Origin: Herbaspirillum sp. LeCh32-8
GTDB taxonomy: Bacteria > Pseudomonadota > Gammaproteobacteria > Burkholderiales > Burkholderiaceae_D
Direction: 5' to 3'
NCBI RefSeq assembly: GCF_017814915.1
Contig: NZ_JAGIPZ010000007.1
Coordinates: 124,001-188,000 of the forward strand
DNA length: 64,000 nucleotides
A program made the position numbers and the translations under genes. A model generated the notes under the pieces. It made no database searches and had not been told where the DNA came from. It worked only from the letters and a program-made list of their open reading frames with translations. Below, one piece after another: positions 61,292 to 64,000 of this stretch (its first letter is position 1; each line of letters starts with the position of its first letter).

Positions 61292-64000
61292 ATGCCTCTG
61301 AATACAAACAAGAAGCTTCCCTCGTCCCAGATCACCCAGATCAAGAAACTGAGCGCCGCGCTGGCGATCGCACTGGCCATTCCGCTGGGCGCGCAAGCCG
61401 CCAGCCTGGGCCGCCTGACCGTGCTGTCTTCGCTGGGGCAACCGCTGCGCGCCGAGATCGAAGTCACTTCCGTGAGCGCTGACGAGGCGGGCAAGCTGTC
61501 GGCCAAGCTGGCCTCGGCCGAAGCCTTCAGCCGCGCCAATGTCGACTACAACCCGGTGCTGGGTTCGCTGTCGTTCGCCGTCGAACAACGCCAGGGCCGC
61601 CATTTCATCCGCATCAGCTCTTCGCAACCGGTCAGCGATCCTTTCGTCGACCTGCTGCTGGAACTGTCCGCCGGCAACTCCAAGCTGGTGCGCGAATACA
61701 CTTTCCTGCTGGACCCGGCCGACAGCAAGGCCCCGCGTAACGCCCAGGTGGCGCCGCTGACGCCCAGCGCGCCGACCGTGAAATCCGAACCCGCGCCGGC
61801 CAATAACGCACCGCCGGCCGCTGTACCGACTCCGGCAGCGCCGGCTCCCGCGCCTGCTCAGGAAGCGGCCGCACCGGCGCAAGCACCAGCTCCTGCGTCA
61901 GCTCCGACTCCTGCGCCGGTTGCCGCTGCACCGGCCCCTGCCGCCGCGCCTGCTGCGCCCAGCGCGGCGCCGGCAGCAACGGCTGCAGCCCCTGCCGCGG
62001 CGCCCAGCGCATCGATTCCGGTCAGCGGCGAAGAGCCGGCGACCAGCATCGTCCAGCGTTCGGCGCCGTCCGCGCTGGCAGAAGAACTCATTCGCCGCCA
62101 GCAGGCCACGCCCGACAATACCCCGGCCTCGGCCAGCCCCGGCGCAGCGCCTGCCGCTGCGGCAGGACAGAGCGCCTCCGGCGAAGTGGTGCGTCCGGCG
62201 GCGGCTACCGCGCCCGCTGCGGCAGCCGCCGCCGGCGACAAGGCTGCGGACTATCGTGTCAAGCAGGGCGATACCCTGGCGGGCATCGCCGCGCGCAACA
62301 AGCAGGCCAACGTATCGCTGGACCAGATGCTCATCGCGCTGTACCGGGCCAATCCGGACGCCTTCATGGGCAAGAACATCAACCGCCTGCGCTCGGGCAG
62401 TACGCTGGCCATTCCGGACCAGCCGACCGCTGCCGCCATCGACCAGAGCGAAGCGCGCGGCATGGTGGTGGCCCAGGCGCAGGACTTCAACGCCTACCGC
62501 AACAAGCTGGCTTCGCAGGTGGCCAATTCCTCGGCTCGCCGGCCGGGTTCCGAAGGGCAGAGCGGTGGCGGCAAGATCACCACGCGCGTGGAAGAGCGTT
62601 CCGGCTCCGCATCGGCGCGTGATCGTCTCGAGCTGTCGCGCGCCAGCCGCGCCAAGGGCAATACCGGCAACGCCGGCGCTGCCGAGGACAAAGCGGCATC
62701 CGAGCGCGCACTGTCGGAAGCCAACGACCGCGTGAAGGAACTCGAAAAGAACGTGGGCGACCTCCAGAAGCTGCTGGAGATGAAGAACAAGACCATCGCT
62801 GACCTCTCGACCCAGCAGAAGGAAGCCGAAGCCGCCAAGGCCGCCCCAGCCGCTGCGCCGGAAGCGGCCAAGCCGGAAGAAAAACCGGCTGCGGCCGGCG
62901 AGGCCAAGCCTGAAGACAAACCTGTGGAGGCCGCGCCTGCACCCGCTCCGGCGGCGCCTGCACCCGCACCGTCCGCTCCTGCGCCCGCCGCGCCTGTCGC
63001 CGTCGCCGCCAAGCCGGCAGAAAAGCCGCAGAGCTTCTTCGAGAGCGTCACCCAGAATCCTTACGTGCTGGCCGGTGTCGGCGCCGTGGTTGCCTTGTTG
63101 GTGGCAGGTGCTGGCGTAGTGGCCGTGCGTCGCAGCAAGAAGAAGGCCGAAGAACCCGCGGCGGAAGCTTCCGCGGAGCCTGAGCCTGCCCCCGAACCTG
63201 AAGCACCTGCGGCCGCTGCTGCCGCAGTAGCCGAACCGGCGTCTGAAGAACCTCCGGCCGATGAGGCCGCGGTTGAGGCTGCGCCGCTCGCTGTGGCCGC
63301 TGCCGAAGAGGCGCCGGCCGAGGAGGCGCAGGTCGACCCGATCGCCGAAGCCGATATGTACATCGCCTACGGCCGTCACGAGCAGGCCGAGGACATCCTC
63401 AAGCTGGCCCTGCAATCGACGCCTGAGCGCCAGGCCCTGCATTCCAAGCTGCTGGAGATCTACGCCAAGCGCGGTGACGTCTCCAACTTCAACAAGGTGG
63501 CGGCGGACCTGCACCAGCTGAGCGGCGGCCTCAATGAGGCATGGGCCAAGGCCGCTGACATGGGCTTCGAGCTGGATCCGACCAATCCGCTGTACGGCGG
63601 CGCCCCGCCGGCGCCGCCGGTGGCGGAACCCGAGCCGGAAGAGCAGGGCATGGAGTTCGACCTGAGCGACTTCAAGGGCGCGGAAATCCAGCCGGGTGAA
63701 ACCGCCGCCGCAGCGACGCCGCCGGTGGATCTGGGCAAGGACATCGATTTCGACCTCGACCTGGAAAACGGCGCCAAGCCGGCCGACGACGAACCCATCC
63801 TGCCGGCCGCAACCGCAGCCACCTCGGCCTCGGCCCTGCTGGACAGCGGCGACGACGAGCCGGCGATGAGCCTGTCCGACCTCGACCTGAGCCTGCCGGA
63901 CGAAGCAGCTCCGACATCGGCTTCCAACATTCTGGAAGAAGACGAGGAATCTGCCTTCGAAGCCGAGATGACCACCAAGCTGGACCTGGCGGCCGCCTAT
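61292..64000 (+). CDS. fimV: FimV-type pilus/polar hub protein (N-terminal part; continues past the window)
   Basis: 903 codons are visible and the frame runs off the right edge. Signal peptide to about residue 37 (ALAIALAIPLGAQA). Then the FimV N-terminal domain (LTVLSSLGQPLRAEIEVTS, VREYTFLLDP), a 130-residue Ala/Pro-rich linker, a LysM-like peptidoglycan-binding segment at about 318-375 (DYRVKQGDTLAGIAARNKQA, NINRLRSGSTLAIP), a coiled coil near 470-510, a second Ala/Pro linker, one membrane helix at about 590-612 (YVLAGVGAVVALLVAGAGVV) and a cytoplasmic part starting with a TPR-like unit (IAEADMYIAYGRHEQAEDIL) and acidic repeats. FimV organises type IV pilus secretin and polar proteins. 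No Shine-Dalgarno site is visible; TATAAA precedes the ATG by 4 bases. Confidence 0.9.
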   Translation, partial: MPLNTNKKLPSSQITQIKKLSAALAIALAIPLGAQAASLGRLTVLSSLGQPLRAEIEVTSVSADEAGKLSAKLASAEAFSRANVDYNPVLGSLSFAVEQRQGRHFIRISSSQPVSDPFVDLLLELSAGNSKLVREYTFLLDPADSKAPRNAQVAPLTPSAPTVKSEPAPANNAPPAAVPTPAAPAPAPAQEAAAPAQAPAPASAPTPAPVAAAPAPAAAPAAPSAAPAATAAAPAAAPSASIPVSGEEPATSIVQRSAPSALAEELIRRQQATPDNTPASASPGAAPAAAAGQSASGEVVRPAAATAPAAAAAAGDKAADYRVKQGDTLAGIAARNKQANVSLDQMLIALYRANPDAFMGKNINRLRSGSTLAIPDQPTAAAIDQSEARGMVVAQAQDFNAYRNKLASQVANSSARRPGSEGQSGGGKITTRVEERSGSASARDRLELSRASRAKGNTGNAGAAEDKAASERALSEANDRVKELEKNVGDLQKLLEMKNKTIADLSTQQKEAEAAKAAPAAAPEAAKPEEKPAAAGEAKPEDKPVEAAPAPAPAAPAPAPSAPAPAAPVAVAAKPAEKPQSFFESVTQNPYVLAGVGAVVALLVAGAGVVAVRRSKKKAEEPAAEASAEPEPAPEPEAPAAAAAAVAEPASEEPPADEAAVEAAPLAVAAAEEAPAEEAQVDPIAEADMYIAYGRHEQAEDILKLALQSTPERQALHSKLLEIYAKRGDVSNFNKVAADLHQLSGGLNEAWAKAADMGFELDPTNPLYGGAPPAPPVAEPEPEEQGMEFDLSDFKGAEIQPGETAAAATPPVDLGKDIDFDLDLENGAKPADDEPILPAATAATSASALLDSGDDEPAMSLSDLDLSLPDEAAPTSASNILEEDEESAFEAEMTTKLDLAAAY

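Noticed and set aside
61920..62735. A 271-codon Arg/Pro-rich plus-strand frame within fimV
   Set aside because: It is a frame shadow of the Ala/Pro-rich linker of fimV, whose own frame is open throughout and has clear domains.

Overview
The window looks like the chromosome of a beta-proteobacterium of the order Burkholderiales, most likely family Oxalobacteraceae and close to Herbaspirillum. This rests on high GC with strong GC3 codon use, the gene order leuC - entericidin - leuD - leuB - asd - fimV, the pair wrbA - DUF2069 next to a YihY-type membrane protein, an oxalate/formate-type MFS transporter, and the general mix of ABC, TTT and TRAP solute-binding systems. The assignment is inference; no rRNA or other marker lies in the window. 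I saw no tRNA, rRNA, CRISPR, transposase or phage gene.

Layout. 1-3.8 kb: end of a tripartite tricarboxylate transporter (tctB, tctA), an Ldh2-type dehydrogenase and a FadR/GntR regulator with a histone-H1-like tail. 3.8-8.0 kb: an NlpC/P60 lipoprotein and argD on the minus strand, preceded by what looks like a complete transcription attenuator with an Arg-Arg-Arg leader peptide, then a 2Fe-2S flavin reductase and an epimerase-like protein. 8.3-11.8 kb: a sulfonate/nitrate-type ABC importer with a second, unrelated binding protein. 12-17.2 kb: a small unknown protein, a chemoreceptor, a CPA1 Na+/H+ antiporter and an aldo/keto reductase. 17.2-19.7 kb: a palindromic intergenic repeat, an OxlT-like transporter and its probable GntR regulator. 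19.8-24 kb: a FecI-FecR-TonB receptor iron system with a Fur box. 24-27.3 kb: a class C beta-lactamase, then a FadR-type regulator and a short-chain dehydrogenase with a clear promoter and operator.

27.4-33 kb is a cyanate island: a histidine kinase, a NarL-type regulator, a palindrome plus a sigma-54 promoter, an NrtA/B/D-like ABC importer and cyanase. Imported cyanate would be broken down with bicarbonate to ammonia and CO2, so a nitrogen-controlled promoter fits. 33-39.8 kb: an orphan TAXI protein, two tiny genes behind a LexA-type SOS box, an Fbp-like ferric ABC importer whose ATPase carries a low-complexity insert, and glutathione reductase. 39.8-48.7 kb: phospholipase A, an MHYT-GGDEF-EAL protein, a second chemoreceptor, a DUF4124 protein, an FAD-linked oxidase, DUF2069 and wrbA. 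49-55.9 kb: YihY, DUF962, a CBS-pair protein, an LplT-PlsC fusion, aroC and an M48 lipoprotein protease. 56-64 kb: leuC, an entericidin-like lipoprotein, leuD, leuB, asd and the first 903 codons of fimV.

The most interesting new signal is the argD leader (about 5813-5964, minus strand): a consensus promoter, a near-leaderless 22-codon ORF with three consecutive Arg codons, and three mutually exclusive RNA pairings ending in a strong terminator. Other signals worth checking are the sigma-54 promoter and palindrome before the cyanate operon, the SOS box before two unknown small genes, the PdhR-like operator at 25490, and the ABC ATPase insert.
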